Positions 25,006 to 34,393 of a DNA stretch of 64,000 bases are shown here, piece after piece. Origin of the DNA: an uncultured Pelagibacteraceae bacterium (GTDB lineage: Bacteria > Pseudomonadota > Alphaproteobacteria > Pelagibacterales > Pelagibacteraceae); the NCBI GenBank assembly GCA_902585415.1, contig CACIDN010000002.1, forward strand, positions 106,158 through 170,157, written 5' to 3'. Position numbers and translations under genes: made by a program. The notes under the pieces were generated by a model, which searched no databases, was not told the origin of the DNA, and saw only the letters and a program-made list of their open reading frames with translations. Positions within the stretch are counted from its first letter, which is position 1, and the number at the start of each line of letters is the position of its first letter.

Positions 25006-25902
25006 ATGACAAAAAAAGCTTCCTTAGCAAGTGCACTACTTTGTTGTTTTATTTGGGGAACAACTTTTATTGCACAAGATACAGGTATGGACAACATAGG
25101 GCCTTACACTTTTAATGGTGTAAGATTTATGGTTGGCTTCTTTGCTTTATTACCTATTTTTTTATTGATAGAAAAAAAAAATTTTGCATTCGAATTTAAT
25201 AAAGACAAAAAAAAATTTGTATATTTATCATTTTCAATTGGTATTTTTCTCTTTTTAGGAACTGCACTGCAACAAGTTGCTTTATTATACACAGATATTG
25301 CTAATGCAGCATTTTTTACAATTTTTTATGTTCCAATGGTTCCCTTCGTAGTTCTTTTTTTATTCAAAAAAAAAGTTCATTGGAGTGTTTATCCCTCTGT
25401 AGTTTTATGTGTAATCGGGGGATATTTATTGACTAATTTTTATGATGCTACTGTCAGAAAAGGAGACATGTTAGTTATTTTTTGTGCCTTCTTTTGGGCT
25501 CTTCATATTATTTTTATAGGCGAACTTGTAAAAATCTTTGAGCTACCAATTACAGTTGGCTTAGTACAAACTTTTATTGTATCTGTACTTTCGTTGTTAA
25601 TCAGTCTCTATGTTGAGGAAATAAACATACAAAAAATACTCTCTGAAAAATATGAAATCCTTTATGCAGGAGTTTTATCAGGCGGTTTTGCATTTGTTTT
25701 GCAAATATATGCTCAAAAGAATATTAATCCTGCCCCCGCAGCTATAATATATTCTTTAGAAGGTGTTTTTGCTGCTATTGCTGCATGGTTACTTTTAAGT
25801 CAAGTTTTAAATATAAATAACATTCTTGGATGTGTATTTATTCTAATTGGAGTTCTATTATCGCAATTACTTCCTGAAATTAAAAAAGCTAGCTATAAAT
25901 AA
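25006..25902 (+). CDS. EamA-family (drug/metabolite superfamily) transporter
   Basis: A 298-residue membrane protein with about ten hydrophobic helices in two EamA repeats. The first begins ASLASALLCCFIWGTTFIAQ with the FIWGTTF motif typical of the family; the second repeat has VIFCAFFWALHIIFIGELV and YSLEGVFAAIAAWLLLSQ. The track starts at a TTG inside aceF; I use the ATG at 25006, 4 bases after the aceF stop. It probably exports or imports a small metabolite; being distal in the PDH operon does not prove a link. It overlaps the end of uppP on the other strand by 14 bases. Confidence 0.88.
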   Translation: MTKKASLASALLCCFIWGTTFIAQDTGMDNIGPYTFNGVRFMVGFFALLPIFLLIEKKNFAFEFNKDKKKFVYLSFSIGIFLFLGTALQQVALLYTDIANAAFFTIFYVPMVPFVVLFLFKKKVHWSVYPSVVLCVIGGYLLTNFYDATVRKGDMLVIFCAFFWALHIIFIGELVKIFELPITVGLVQTFIVSVLSLLISLYVEEINIQKILSEKYEILYAGVLSGGFAFVLQIYAQKNINPAPAAIIYSLEGVFAAIAAWLLLSQVLNINNILGCVFILIGVLLSQLLPEIKKASYK

Positions 25903-26656
25903 TATAAAAAATAAACAAAGATAAAATTATTCTATAAATTATAAATAAATTAAAATTAAAATTTTTTATGAAGATCAAAAAATATTTAATTGTGATATAA
26001 GAAAAAATAAAAGATAAGAATACAGATAATATTATTAATGAATTAAAAGTTGCATCTTTTGTAAACACATCTTTCAAACTTAAAAAACTTGCGCCAGCTA
26101 TTGCAGGCACAGATAGGTAAAAAGATATTTTAGTAGCATCATATCTATCAAAATTCAAAAATCTTCCTGCTGTTATCACTATACCAGATCTACTCACTCC
26201 AGGAAAAAGAGAAGCAATTTGGAACAGACCAATAATTAATATTGTTTTTAAATTCAAATCAGTATCTATTTTTTTAGTTACTTTAATTTTATCAGAAAAA
26301 TAAAGCACTATTGCAAAAATTAACGATAACCAAGCAAGCAGTTTTAGGTTTCTTACAGAATCTATAAAACCTGTCGTATAAATTATAAAGCCAGCTAAAA
26401 TCAGAGGAATAGATCCAATGACCATTAAATTTAAAATTTGTTTATTTTTAAGAATATTTAAGAAGTCTTGTCTGAAATAGAATAGAACTGCTATAAGAGA
26501 CCCTAAATGCATTCCGACATCAATCATTAGTGATTGATTTTTAAAATCAAATAATTCTGAAATTATACAAAGATGTGCAGAAGAACTTACTGGTATAAAT
26601 TCAGAAACTCCTTGAATTAATGAAAGAATTAAAATTTCGTAGTAATCAAACAGCAT
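25889..26656 (-). CDS. uppP: Undecaprenyl-diphosphatase UppP (BacA)
   Basis: A 255-residue inner-membrane phosphatase that recycles the lipid carrier for peptidoglycan and surface-glycan synthesis. Both signatures are clear: GVSEFIPVSSSAHLCII near the N-terminus and LFPGVSRSGIVITAGRFL in the middle, with the catalytic Glu, Ser and Arg residues. About seven hydrophobic helices follow the usual topology. It is divergent from gltD across 170 bases and convergent with the EamA gene. Confidence 0.95.
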   Translation of the reverse strand: MLFDYYEILILSLIQGVSEFIPVSSSAHLCIISELFDFKNQSLMIDVGMHLGSLIAVLFYFRQDFLNILKNKQILNLMVIGSIPLILAGFIIYTTGFIDSVRNLKLLAWLSLIFAIVLYFSDKIKVTKKIDTDLNLKTILIIGLFQIASLFPGVSRSGIVITAGRFLNFDRYDATKISFYLSVPAIAGASFLSLKDVFTKDATFNSLIILSVFLSFIFSYITIKYFLIFIKNFNFNLFIIYRIILSLFIFYIIYS

Positions 26657-26696
26657 CTTATTTTCTTAAGATATTTCAAAATTATAGCAATAAGAT

Positions 26697-26821
26697 GTAT
26701 GCATACTTGCTATGCAAAATATGAATTAATGCTTAATTTTCTTACTTTTTTTAAAATTTAGGTCAATTATTATGTCCCAATTTTGATTTATATACCCCAT
26801 CGCTTATTGTATAAGAGCGAT
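26697..26821 (+). promoter_or_regulatory. gltDB upstream palindrome and start-proximal hairpin
   Basis: The uppP-gltD gap holds a perfect palindrome GTATGCATAC (26697-26706) overlapping GCATACTTGCTATGC (26701-26715), which could be an operator for either gene. Immediately before gltD is an imperfect hairpin, ATCGCT (26799-26804) against AGCGAT (26816-26821) with TAT/ATA extending the stem, ending 5 bases from the ATG. No ribosome site outside the hairpin is evident. Function is a guess. Confidence 0.3.
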
Positions 26822-26826
26822 CGATT

Positions 26827-28266
26827 ATGTCAGAAAAAATGCTCAAATTTGTAAATATAGGTCAGCAAAATCCACCTAAAAGAGATACCGATAATAGGAA
26901 GGAGGATTTTAATGAGATCTATAAAGAATTTATTCATGGAAAAGCTCAAGAACAGTCCAGCCGATGTTCTCAATGTGGAGTTCCGTTTTGCCAAGTACAT
27001 TGTCCTTTAAGTAATAACATACCCGATTGGCTTAAGTTAACAGCTGAGGGCAGACTTGAAGAGGCTTATAATTTAGCTCAAAGCACAAATAACATGCCTG
27101 AGGTCTGTGGTAGAATTTGTCCTCAAGACAGATTATGTGAGGGAAATTGCGTAATAGAACAATCTGGTCATGGCACAGTTACAATAGGATCTGTAGAAAA
27201 ATTTATCACAGATAATGCTTGGGCAAATGGTTGGGTAAAACCAATCAAAATAGAAAAAGAATTAAATCAAAGTATTGGCATAATTGGATCAGGACCTGCG
27301 GGCTTAGCTTGCGCCGAACAACTAAGAAAGAAAGGTTACAAAATAACTGTTTATGATCGTTATGATCGTGCAGGAGGCTTGTTAATTTATGGAATACCTA
27401 ATTTTAAACTTGAGAAAGAAGTTGTTGAAAGAAGAATTAAACTTTTAAAGGATGGTGGAATTAATTTTAAATTAAATTTTGAAGTTGGAAAAGATGCAAC
27501 TTTAGATGAATTAAAAAAAGAGCACAGCGCAATACTTATTGCAACAGGTGTTTATAAACCTCGAGAAATAGATATTAAAGGTAGTGATCTTGGAAATATA
27601 TTTCCAGCAATGGAATTTTTAACTACCTCAAATAAAAAAGGTTTAGGTGATAAAGTTGAGAACTTTGAGAACGGAACTTTAAATGCTAAAGATAAAAATG
27701 TAGTAGTTATTGGCGGCGGCGATACAGCGATGGATTGTGTCAGAACTGCTGTTAGACAAAAAGCTAAATCTGTAAAATGCCTTTATAGAAGAGACAAAGA
27801 AAATATGCCAGGTTCTGCAAGGGAGGTTGCTAATGCAGAAGAAGAGGGTGTTGAATTTGTTTGGTTAAGCGGTCCAAAAGAATTTATTGGAAAAAATAAA
27901 GTTGAAAAAGTTTTAGTAAATAAAATGAGACTAGGTGGTCCTGATGATGGTGGAAGGAAAAAGCCAATTATTGATGAAGGATCTGAATATGAAATTGAGA
28001 CTGATATTGTTATAAAATCTTTAGGATTTGATCCCGAAGACCTACCTAAATTATTTGATGAAAAAGATCTTCAAGTTTCTAAGTGGGGAACAATTAAAAT
28101 TGATTTCGATACGATGGAAACTAATTTAAAAGGAGTTTTTGCTGCAGGTGATATTGTAAGAGGTGCTTCGCTTGTAGTTTGGGCTATTAAAGATGGTAGA
28201 GATGTAGCGGAGAGTATCGATAAATTACTAAAGTCAAAAAGAGAACAAGATTTAAAAGTAGCATGA
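26827..28266 (+). CDS. gltD: Glutamate synthase small (beta) subunit
   Basis: A 479-residue FAD/Fe-S protein that supplies NADPH electrons to the GltB subunit. The N-terminal cysteine clusters CSQCGVPFCQVHCPL and VCGRICPQDRLCEGNC bind 4Fe-4S centres; IGSGPAGLACAEQLRKKGY is the FAD site and VVIGGGDTAMDCVRTA the NADPH site, ending in FAAGDIVRGASLVVWAIKDG. It overlaps gltB by ATGA. The order gltD-gltB is reversed from E. coli. Together they assimilate ammonium with glutamine synthetase. Confidence 0.96.
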   Translation: MSEKMLKFVNIGQQNPPKRDTDNRKEDFNEIYKEFIHGKAQEQSSRCSQCGVPFCQVHCPLSNNIPDWLKLTAEGRLEEAYNLAQSTNNMPEVCGRICPQDRLCEGNCVIEQSGHGTVTIGSVEKFITDNAWANGWVKPIKIEKELNQSIGIIGSGPAGLACAEQLRKKGYKITVYDRYDRAGGLLIYGIPNFKLEKEVVERRIKLLKDGGINFKLNFEVGKDATLDELKKEHSAILIATGVYKPREIDIKGSDLGNIFPAMEFLTTSNKKGLGDKVENFENGTLNAKDKNVVVIGGGDTAMDCVRTAVRQKAKSVKCLYRRDKENMPGSAREVANAEEEGVEFVWLSGPKEFIGKNKVEKVLVNKMRLGGPDDGGRKKPIIDEGSEYEIETDIVIKSLGFDPEDLPKLFDEKDLQVSKWGTIKIDFDTMETNLKGVFAAGDIVRGASLVVWAIKDGRDVAESIDKLLKSKREQDLKVA

Positions 28267-31200
28267 ACAAATTAAGAAAAAAAAATTTAGACTTATTAAA
28301 AAAATCAGGTGTTTATCACGAATCTATGGAGCATGACGCTTGTGGTGTTGGTTTAGTTGCATCAACTGATGGAAAAAAATCTAGGAAAGTTGTTGAGTAT
28401 GGTATTCAAGCTTTAAAAGCTGTTTGGCATAGAGGAGCGATTGATGCAGATGGAAAAACAGGTGATGGAGCTGGTATTCATATAGAAATTCCCTCTGATT
28501 TCTTTATTGAAAAAATAGAGGCTACTGGACATAAGCATGATGACTCTGAAGTTTGCGTAGGAATGCTTTTTTTACCAAGAAATAATTATTCGGCACAAGA
28601 GGAATGTAGATCAGTAGTGGAGAGCGAATTAACAAAAAGTAACTTTAATATTTATGGATGGAGACAAGTTCCAGTTGATCCATCAGTATTGGGTGAAACA
28701 GCAGAGTCAAACAGACCTGAAATTACGCAAGTGCTTTTTAAACATAATACTAAAGAAGAGAAAGGCAAAAAATTAGAAATAAAACTTTATGAAGCTAGAA
28801 GAAAAATTGAAAAGAAAATTTTAGAGGCTAATTTAAATGACTTTTATATCTGTTCATTTAGCTCCAAATCAATCATCTACAAAGGAATGTTTCTCGCTGA
28901 AGCCTTATCGGACTTTTATTTGGATCTAAAAGATGAGAGATTTACATCTAGATATGCAATTTTTCACCAACGTTTTTCTACAAACACAGCACCTAGCTGG
29001 GACCTAGCTCAACCGTTTAGAGCTTTAGCTCATAATGGAGAAATCAATACTCTAAAAGGCAATATTAATTGGATGAAAGTACATGAAGAAGAAATGTTTA
29101 GCCCCATATTTGAAGATATGGAAAATTTAAAACCAGTAATACCAAGTGGCAACTCAGACTCTGCTTCATTAGATAATGTTTTCGAGATACTCAATATCTC
29201 TGGACAACCAGCTCCATTGGCAAAATTAATGCTGATACCAGATGCTTGGTCAAAAAAAAATAAAATACTACCTGCTGACCATCAAAAATTATTTAACTTT
29301 TTAAATAGTACAATGGAACCTTGGGATGGACCTGCAGCCATTGCTGCAACTGACAATGAATGGGTAATTGTAGCAACTGACCGAAACGGTTTAAGACCTA
29401 TGAGATACACATTGACAAAAGATAATCTTCTTTTTGCTGGATCTGAAACTGGAATGATAGAGCTTAATGAAAAGAAAATTATATCTAAAGGAAGATTAGG
29501 GCCGGGAGAAATTTTAGGAGTTAGAATAGAGAAAGGAAAAGTCTTTAATAACAAAGATATTAAAAATTATCTTGCTAAAGAATATAAACATTTCAATAAC
29601 CAAATTATCGATCTAGACAAAAAACTACCTATCAAAAACGAAAAAAACATATTTTCAGGAGACAGCTTAAGAAAACTCCAACATTGCTTTGGATATAGCT
29701 TAGAAGATTTAGAATTAATACTTCACCCAATGGCAGAAGATGCTAAAGAGGCGACAGGCTCAATGGGAGATGATACTCCACTTGCAGTCTTATCAAATAA
29801 ATACAGACCACTTTATCATTTCTTTAGACAAAATTTTAGTCAAGTAACCAATCCTCCAATTGACTCATTAAGAGAAAATAAAGTTATGAGTTTAAAAACT
29901 AGATTTGGAAATTTGGGTAATATTTTGGATTTTAATAATTTAACAAAGGAAAATATTTACGTTTTAAATAGTCCTATACTAACAAATAATCAATTTGAAA
30001 AATTCGTAAGTTTTTTTGATAAGAATAATAAAACTATAGACTGTACTTTTAAATCTGGTGAAAAGATTGAGTCAAAACTGAACTCTATAAAGCAAGAGGC
30101 TGAAATTTATGTAAGACAAGGTGTAACTCAGATAATATTAAGTGATAAAAATGTTTCTAAAGAAAACTATCCTGTTCCGATGCTTTTATGTATTGGTGCT
30201 GTTCATACCCATTTAACAAAAATGAAATTAAGAGGCTATGTTTCCTTAAATGTACAAACTGGAGAAGCTCTTGATACACATTCATTTGCTACTTTAATAG
30301 GAGTGGGCGCAACTACAGTAAATCCTTATTTGGCTCTAGATAGTTTATATCAAAGATTTGAAAAAAAATTATTTGGCAAATTCCTGTATGAAGAGTGCGT
30401 TGAAAGATACGTAAAATCAGTAAATTTAGGTCTTTTAAAAATAATGTCGAAGATGGGTATATCAGTAATAAGCTCATACAGAGGTGGATGTAATTTTGAA
30501 ACTGTTGGTTTAAGTAGAACAATCGTTAGAGACTTTTTCCCTGGCGTTTTGTCTAAAATTTCAGGAATTGGATTAACAGGTATTGAAAAAAAAGTTAGGA
30601 AGATACATGAGGAAGCGTTTAATAATGAAAATAACGTATTACCTATTGGAGGAATTTATAGGTACAGAAAAAATGGAGAAACGCATCAGTATCAGGGTAA
30701 ATTAATACATTTACTCCAATCAGCTGTGACTGCAGGTTCTTATGATTTATACACAAAATATTCAAAGGGTATACAAGATTTGCCACCAATAAACTTAAGA
30801 GATTTAATCGATTTTAAAAAAAGAAGCCCAATATCTATAGACTTGGTAGAGTCAGTTGAAGACATACAAAAAAGATTTGGCAGTGGAAGTATGTCTCATG
30901 GCGCTTTATCAAAAGAAGCACATGAAACGCTTGCTATTGGCATGAATAGAATTAAAGGAGCATCATGCAGTGGTGAGGGTGGAGAAGATGATTCTCGATT
31001 TAAAAAATTGGAAAATGGAGACAGTGCTAATTCGCGTGTAAAACAAGTTGCTTCAGCTAGATTTGGGGTAACAATTGATTACTTAAATAATTGTAACGAA
31101 ATTGAGATAAAAATTGCTCAAGGTGCAAAACCTGGTGAAGGAGGACAACTACCTGGATTTAAGGTTACAAAAGAAATTGCGAGACTTAGACATTCAACCC

Positions 31201-32759
31201 CAGGAGTTACTTTAATCTCTCCACCTCCACACCACGACATTTACTCAATAGAGGATTTAGCTCAGCTTATTTATGATCTAAAACAAATTAATCCAAAAGC
31301 TAGAGTTGGAGTAAAACTCGTTGCATCTTCAGGAATTGGTACAATTGCAGCAGGTGTAGCGAAAGCAAAAGCTGATATTATACTTATATCTGGTCATAAT
31401 GGAGGCACAGGAGCAACACCACAAACAAGTGTTAAATATGTTGGTATACCATGGGAGATGGGATTAACAGAAGCAAATCAAGTTTTAACTTTAAATAACT
31501 TAAGACATCAAGTGACTTTAAGAACTGATGGAGGAATTAAAACTGGCAGAGATGTAGTCATTGCAGCAATGATGGGAGCAGAGGAATTTGGTGTAGCTAC
31601 AACTGCATTAGTTGCAATGGGTTGTATAATGGTAAGACAATGTCATTCAAACACATGTCCAGTTGGAGTTTGCACACAAGACGATGAGCTAAGAAAGAAA
31701 TTTACAGGCACACCTGATAAAGTTGTAAATTTATTCAAATTTATCTCTGAAGAGGTTAGAGAAATACTTGCAGAATTAGGATTTAAAACACTTAATGAAA
31801 TAATTGGAAGAACTGATTTACTAAGGCAGATAAGCAAAGGTTCGCCTAATCTAGATGATCTAGATCTTAACCCTTTGTTTGTTAAAGCTGACTCGGGTAA
31901 AAACAAAAGGTATTGTGACGATCCTAAAATTAACTACGTTCCTGATACAGTTGATCAAAAAATCTGGCCAGAGATATTAGATAACTTAGATAACAAAAAG
32001 TCTCTAAAAGACGAGTATTTAATTGAAAATACTGACAGAGCTGTTGGTACAAGAATATCTTACGAATTATATAAAAGATTCAAAAATAAAACTTTGGATG
32101 ATGATTTTTTAAAAATCAATTTTAAAGGATCTGCGGGTCAATCATTTGGAGCATTTGGAATTAAAGGTTTAAAACTTATATTAAATGGTGATGCAAATGA
32201 TTATGTTGGTAAAGGGCTTTCAGGTGCAACTCTAGTAGTAAAACTTCAAAAAGAGAGTAATCTAGTTTCTTTTGATAATACTATAATTGGGAATACAGTT
32301 TTATATGGAGCAACTTCTGGAAAATTATTTGCAGCAGGACAAGCCGGAGAAAGATTTGCAGTAAGAAATTCAGGTGCAACAGCAGTTATTGAGGGTTGTG
32401 ACTCAAATGGTTGCGAGTACATGACGGGAGGCAGCATAGTAATTTTAGGTGAGACAGGTGACAATTTTGGAGCCGGAATGACAGGTGGAATGGCCTTTAT
32501 TTACGATACGAAAAAAGAATTTGATAAAAGAGTTAATCCGGAGTCAGTAATTTGGCAAAAAGTAGAGACAGATTATTGGAAATCATTTTTAAAAAATCTG
32601 ATTACAGAACATCAGCATGAAACAGAATCTTTATTATCAAAAAAAATAATTGATAATTTTGATCAGGAAATAGAAAATTTCATACAAGTTTGTCCAAAAG
32701 AAATGATTGATAAATTAAAAAATCCAATTTCAAATAAAGTTATTAGTTTCGCAAGTTAG
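28263..32759 (+). CDS. gltB: Glutamate synthase large (alpha) subunit
   Basis: A 1498-residue enzyme that makes two glutamates from glutamine and 2-oxoglutarate. The class II glutaminase nucleophile is the cysteine of MEHDACGVGLVAS near residue 27, so a short propeptide is cleaved. HNGEINTLKGNINWM belongs to the same domain. The synthase half has GEGGQLPGFKVTKEI, SGHNGGTGATPQTSVK and the 3Fe-4S cysteines CHSNTCPVGVCTQ. The C-terminal beta-helix (YMTGGSIVILGETGDNFGAGMTGG) closes the protein. Length and domain order are normal. Confidence 0.97.
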   Translation: MNKLRKKNLDLLKKSGVYHESMEHDACGVGLVASTDGKKSRKVVEYGIQALKAVWHRGAIDADGKTGDGAGIHIEIPSDFFIEKIEATGHKHDDSEVCVGMLFLPRNNYSAQEECRSVVESELTKSNFNIYGWRQVPVDPSVLGETAESNRPEITQVLFKHNTKEEKGKKLEIKLYEARRKIEKKILEANLNDFYICSFSSKSIIYKGMFLAEALSDFYLDLKDERFTSRYAIFHQRFSTNTAPSWDLAQPFRALAHNGEINTLKGNINWMKVHEEEMFSPIFEDMENLKPVIPSGNSDSASLDNVFEILNISGQPAPLAKLMLIPDAWSKKNKILPADHQKLFNFLNSTMEPWDGPAAIAATDNEWVIVATDRNGLRPMRYTLTKDNLLFAGSETGMIELNEKKIISKGRLGPGEILGVRIEKGKVFNNKDIKNYLAKEYKHFNNQIIDLDKKLPIKNEKNIFSGDSLRKLQHCFGYSLEDLELILHPMAEDAKEATGSMGDDTPLAVLSNKYRPLYHFFRQNFSQVTNPPIDSLRENKVMSLKTRFGNLGNILDFNNLTKENIYVLNSPILTNNQFEKFVSFFDKNNKTIDCTFKSGEKIESKLNSIKQEAEIYVRQGVTQIILSDKNVSKENYPVPMLLCIGAVHTHLTKMKLRGYVSLNVQTGEALDTHSFATLIGVGATTVNPYLALDSLYQRFEKKLFGKFLYEECVERYVKSVNLGLLKIMSKMGISVISSYRGGCNFETVGLSRTIVRDFFPGVLSKISGIGLTGIEKKVRKIHEEAFNNENNVLPIGGIYRYRKNGETHQYQGKLIHLLQSAVTAGSYDLYTKYSKGIQDLPPINLRDLIDFKKRSPISIDLVESVEDIQKRFGSGSMSHGALSKEAHETLAIGMNRIKGASCSGEGGEDDSRFKKLENGDSANSRVKQVASARFGVTIDYLNNCNEIEIKIAQGAKPGEGGQLPGFKVTKEIARLRHSTPGVTLISPPPHHDIYSIEDLAQLIYDLKQINPKARVGVKLVASSGIGTIAAGVAKAKADIILISGHNGGTGATPQTSVKYVGIPWEMGLTEANQVLTLNNLRHQVTLRTDGGIKTGRDVVIAAMMGAEEFGVATTALVAMGCIMVRQCHSNTCPVGVCTQDDELRKKFTGTPDKVVNLFKFISEEVREILAELGFKTLNEIIGRTDLLRQISKGSPNLDDLDLNPLFVKADSGKNKRYCDDPKINYVPDTVDQKIWPEILDNLDNKKSLKDEYLIENTDRAVGTRISYELYKRFKNKTLDDDFLKINFKGSAGQSFGAFGIKGLKLILNGDANDYVGKGLSGATLVVKLQKESNLVSFDNTIIGNTVLYGATSGKLFAAGQAGERFAVRNSGATAVIEGCDSNGCEYMTGGSIVILGETGDNFGAGMTGGMAFIYDTKKEFDKRVNPESVIWQKVETDYWKSFLKNLITEHQHETESLLSKKIIDNFDQEIENFIQVCPKEMIDKLKNPISNKVISFAS

Positions 32760-32766
32760 GGTATAG

Positions 32767-33621
32767 ATGAATCTTTTATGTTTTGGTTATGGTCAGGTTG
32801 CCAAAAACTTAGTTTTAAATCTTTTAAAAAAAAAAGTTAATTTAAATTTAACAATCTCAACTAGAGAAAACTCATCAATTAAAAAATTGAGTGATTTTCA
32901 ATTTGAGAATCTAGAATTCAAGGAAAATGATTATGACAAGAAAATTTTGGATAAATTAAATGAATATGATTATATTTTAATTTCTGTTCCACCAATTAAT
33001 TCAAAAGATCTATTTTTAGAAAATCTTTCTAGTCATGTGAATGAAAATAATAAAATTAAATCTATTCTATATTTGTCGTCAACTAGTGTGTACGGAGATC
33101 ATAACGGCGCATGGGTAAACGAAGAAAGTGAAACTAAACCAAAAACAAAAATGGGAATTGATAGATTACATATAGAAAATAAGTGGATAGAATTTTCAAA
33201 AAAGAAAAAATTACCAATTCAGATATTTAGATTAGCCGGTATTTACTCAAAAAATAATAATGCAGTCACCAGGCTTCAAAAAAAACAAAGTTTTTTAGTA
33301 GTTAAAGAAAATCATTTTTTTTCAAGGATACACGTTAAGGACATATCTGAAATATTATATCTGTCTTTAATAAATATTAAAGAAAACCAAATATTTAATC
33401 TTGCCGATAATAAACCAGCATCGAGTGTTGAAGTTACAAGTTATGCATCAAAATTGTTAGGATGTGAGTTGCCTACAAAAATAAATTTTGAAGATCTAGA
33501 GGATGGGGTTTTAAAGGATTTTTATAGAGACTCAAAAAAAGTTTCTAATGAAAAAATAAAAAAAGAATTAAATTACCAATTTACTTACCCTACTTATAAA
33601 GAGGGTTTAGCGCATAATTAA
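32767..33621 (+). CDS. NAD-dependent epimerase/SDR-like protein
   Basis: A 284-residue extended-SDR-like protein. The N-terminal nucleotide site is CFGYGQVAKNLVLNLL, a shortened GxGxxA loop, and the middle has ILYLSSTSVYGDHNGAWVNEES. The usual YxxxK is not obvious (the DRLHIENKWIEF segment sits where it would be), so this is the YeeZ-like group, whose substrate is unknown. It starts 7 bases after gltB and overlaps the convergent hydrolase gene by 32 bases. Confidence 0.78.
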   Translation: MNLLCFGYGQVAKNLVLNLLKKKVNLNLTISTRENSSIKKLSDFQFENLEFKENDYDKKILDKLNEYDYILISVPPINSKDLFLENLSSHVNENNKIKSILYLSSTSVYGDHNGAWVNEESETKPKTKMGIDRLHIENKWIEFSKKKKLPIQIFRLAGIYSKNNNAVTRLQKKQSFLVVKENHFFSRIHVKDISEILYLSLINIKENQIFNLADNKPASSVEVTSYASKLLGCELPTKINFEDLEDGVLKDFYRDSKKVSNEKIKKELNYQFTYPTYKEGLAHN

Positions 33622-34357
33622 TTATTTTACCCATACAATTGCTTAAAATTTTCAAATCTTTTATTCTTGAAAGACTATGGTCTCCATTTTTTATATTTAT
33701 AAATTCTTTCTTTGAATTTGGAAATACCTTTAATATTTTTCTTGATAAACTCTGAGGAACCACATTATCTTTCTCACCATGTAAAAGATACACTGGAAAT
33801 TTTGAATTGTTTTTTTTGTTAAGAACTTTATTTTTTCGACTGTCTTTAATTATTTTTAAAGTAATTTTATATGAATAGTCATCATTTTCTAAATTGTAAT
33901 ATTTGTTTTTAAATACCAATTTTTTATTTTTTTTACTTAATTTTTTCCATATAAGTCTATCCAGAAATTCTGGCGCTGCCCCAATTCCAATAAAACCTAT
34001 TATATTCTTGAAATATTTTAGCTGAATTAAACCTAACCAAGCCCCTAAACTAGATCCTATAATTATTATTTTTTTGTTTATTAATTTTTTTTTAATTATG
34101 AATTTTACGTCATTTGACCAACTAGTAATAGTTCCTGTTTCAAATTCACCGTATGATTTACCATGGCCAGAATACTCGAGACCCATGAAACCAACTTTTC
34201 TTTTTTTACATTGTTTCATTAAATAAATAGGTTTCTTCCCGGTTAAATCTGATTTTAAGCCATGTAAAAAAACTACAAAAATATCAGATTTAGGATTTTC
34301 AAATAGAATCCTGATTTTCTTGTTTGTTTTATATTTTATAAATTCAAATTTAGTCAT
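33590..34357 (-). CDS. Alpha/beta hydrolase
   Basis: A 255-residue serine hydrolase. VFLHGLKSDLTGKKPIYL gives the oxyanion region, IIIGSSLGAWLGLIQL the GxSxG nucleophile, LLHGEKDNVVPQSLS the aspartate and NGDHSLSRIKD the histidine. It resembles bacterial homologues of ABHD10 and RSP-type palmitoyl thioesterases by the LE(Y)SGHGKSYGEF block, but the substrate is not known. No signal peptide. It is convergent with the preceding gene and divergent from the glycosyltransferase. Confidence 0.82.
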   Translation of the reverse strand: MTKFEFIKYKTNKKIRILFENPKSDIFVVFLHGLKSDLTGKKPIYLMKQCKKRKVGFMGLEYSGHGKSYGEFETGTITSWSNDVKFIIKKKLINKKIIIIGSSLGAWLGLIQLKYFKNIIGFIGIGAAPEFLDRLIWKKLSKKNKKLVFKNKYYNLENDDYSYKITLKIIKDSRKNKVLNKKNNSKFPVYLLHGEKDNVVPQSLSRKILKVFPNSKKEFINIKNGDHSLSRIKDLKILSNCMGKIINYALNPLYK

Positions 34358-34393
34358 AAAGAGTTACAAAATATGATATTATAAGAATATTAT

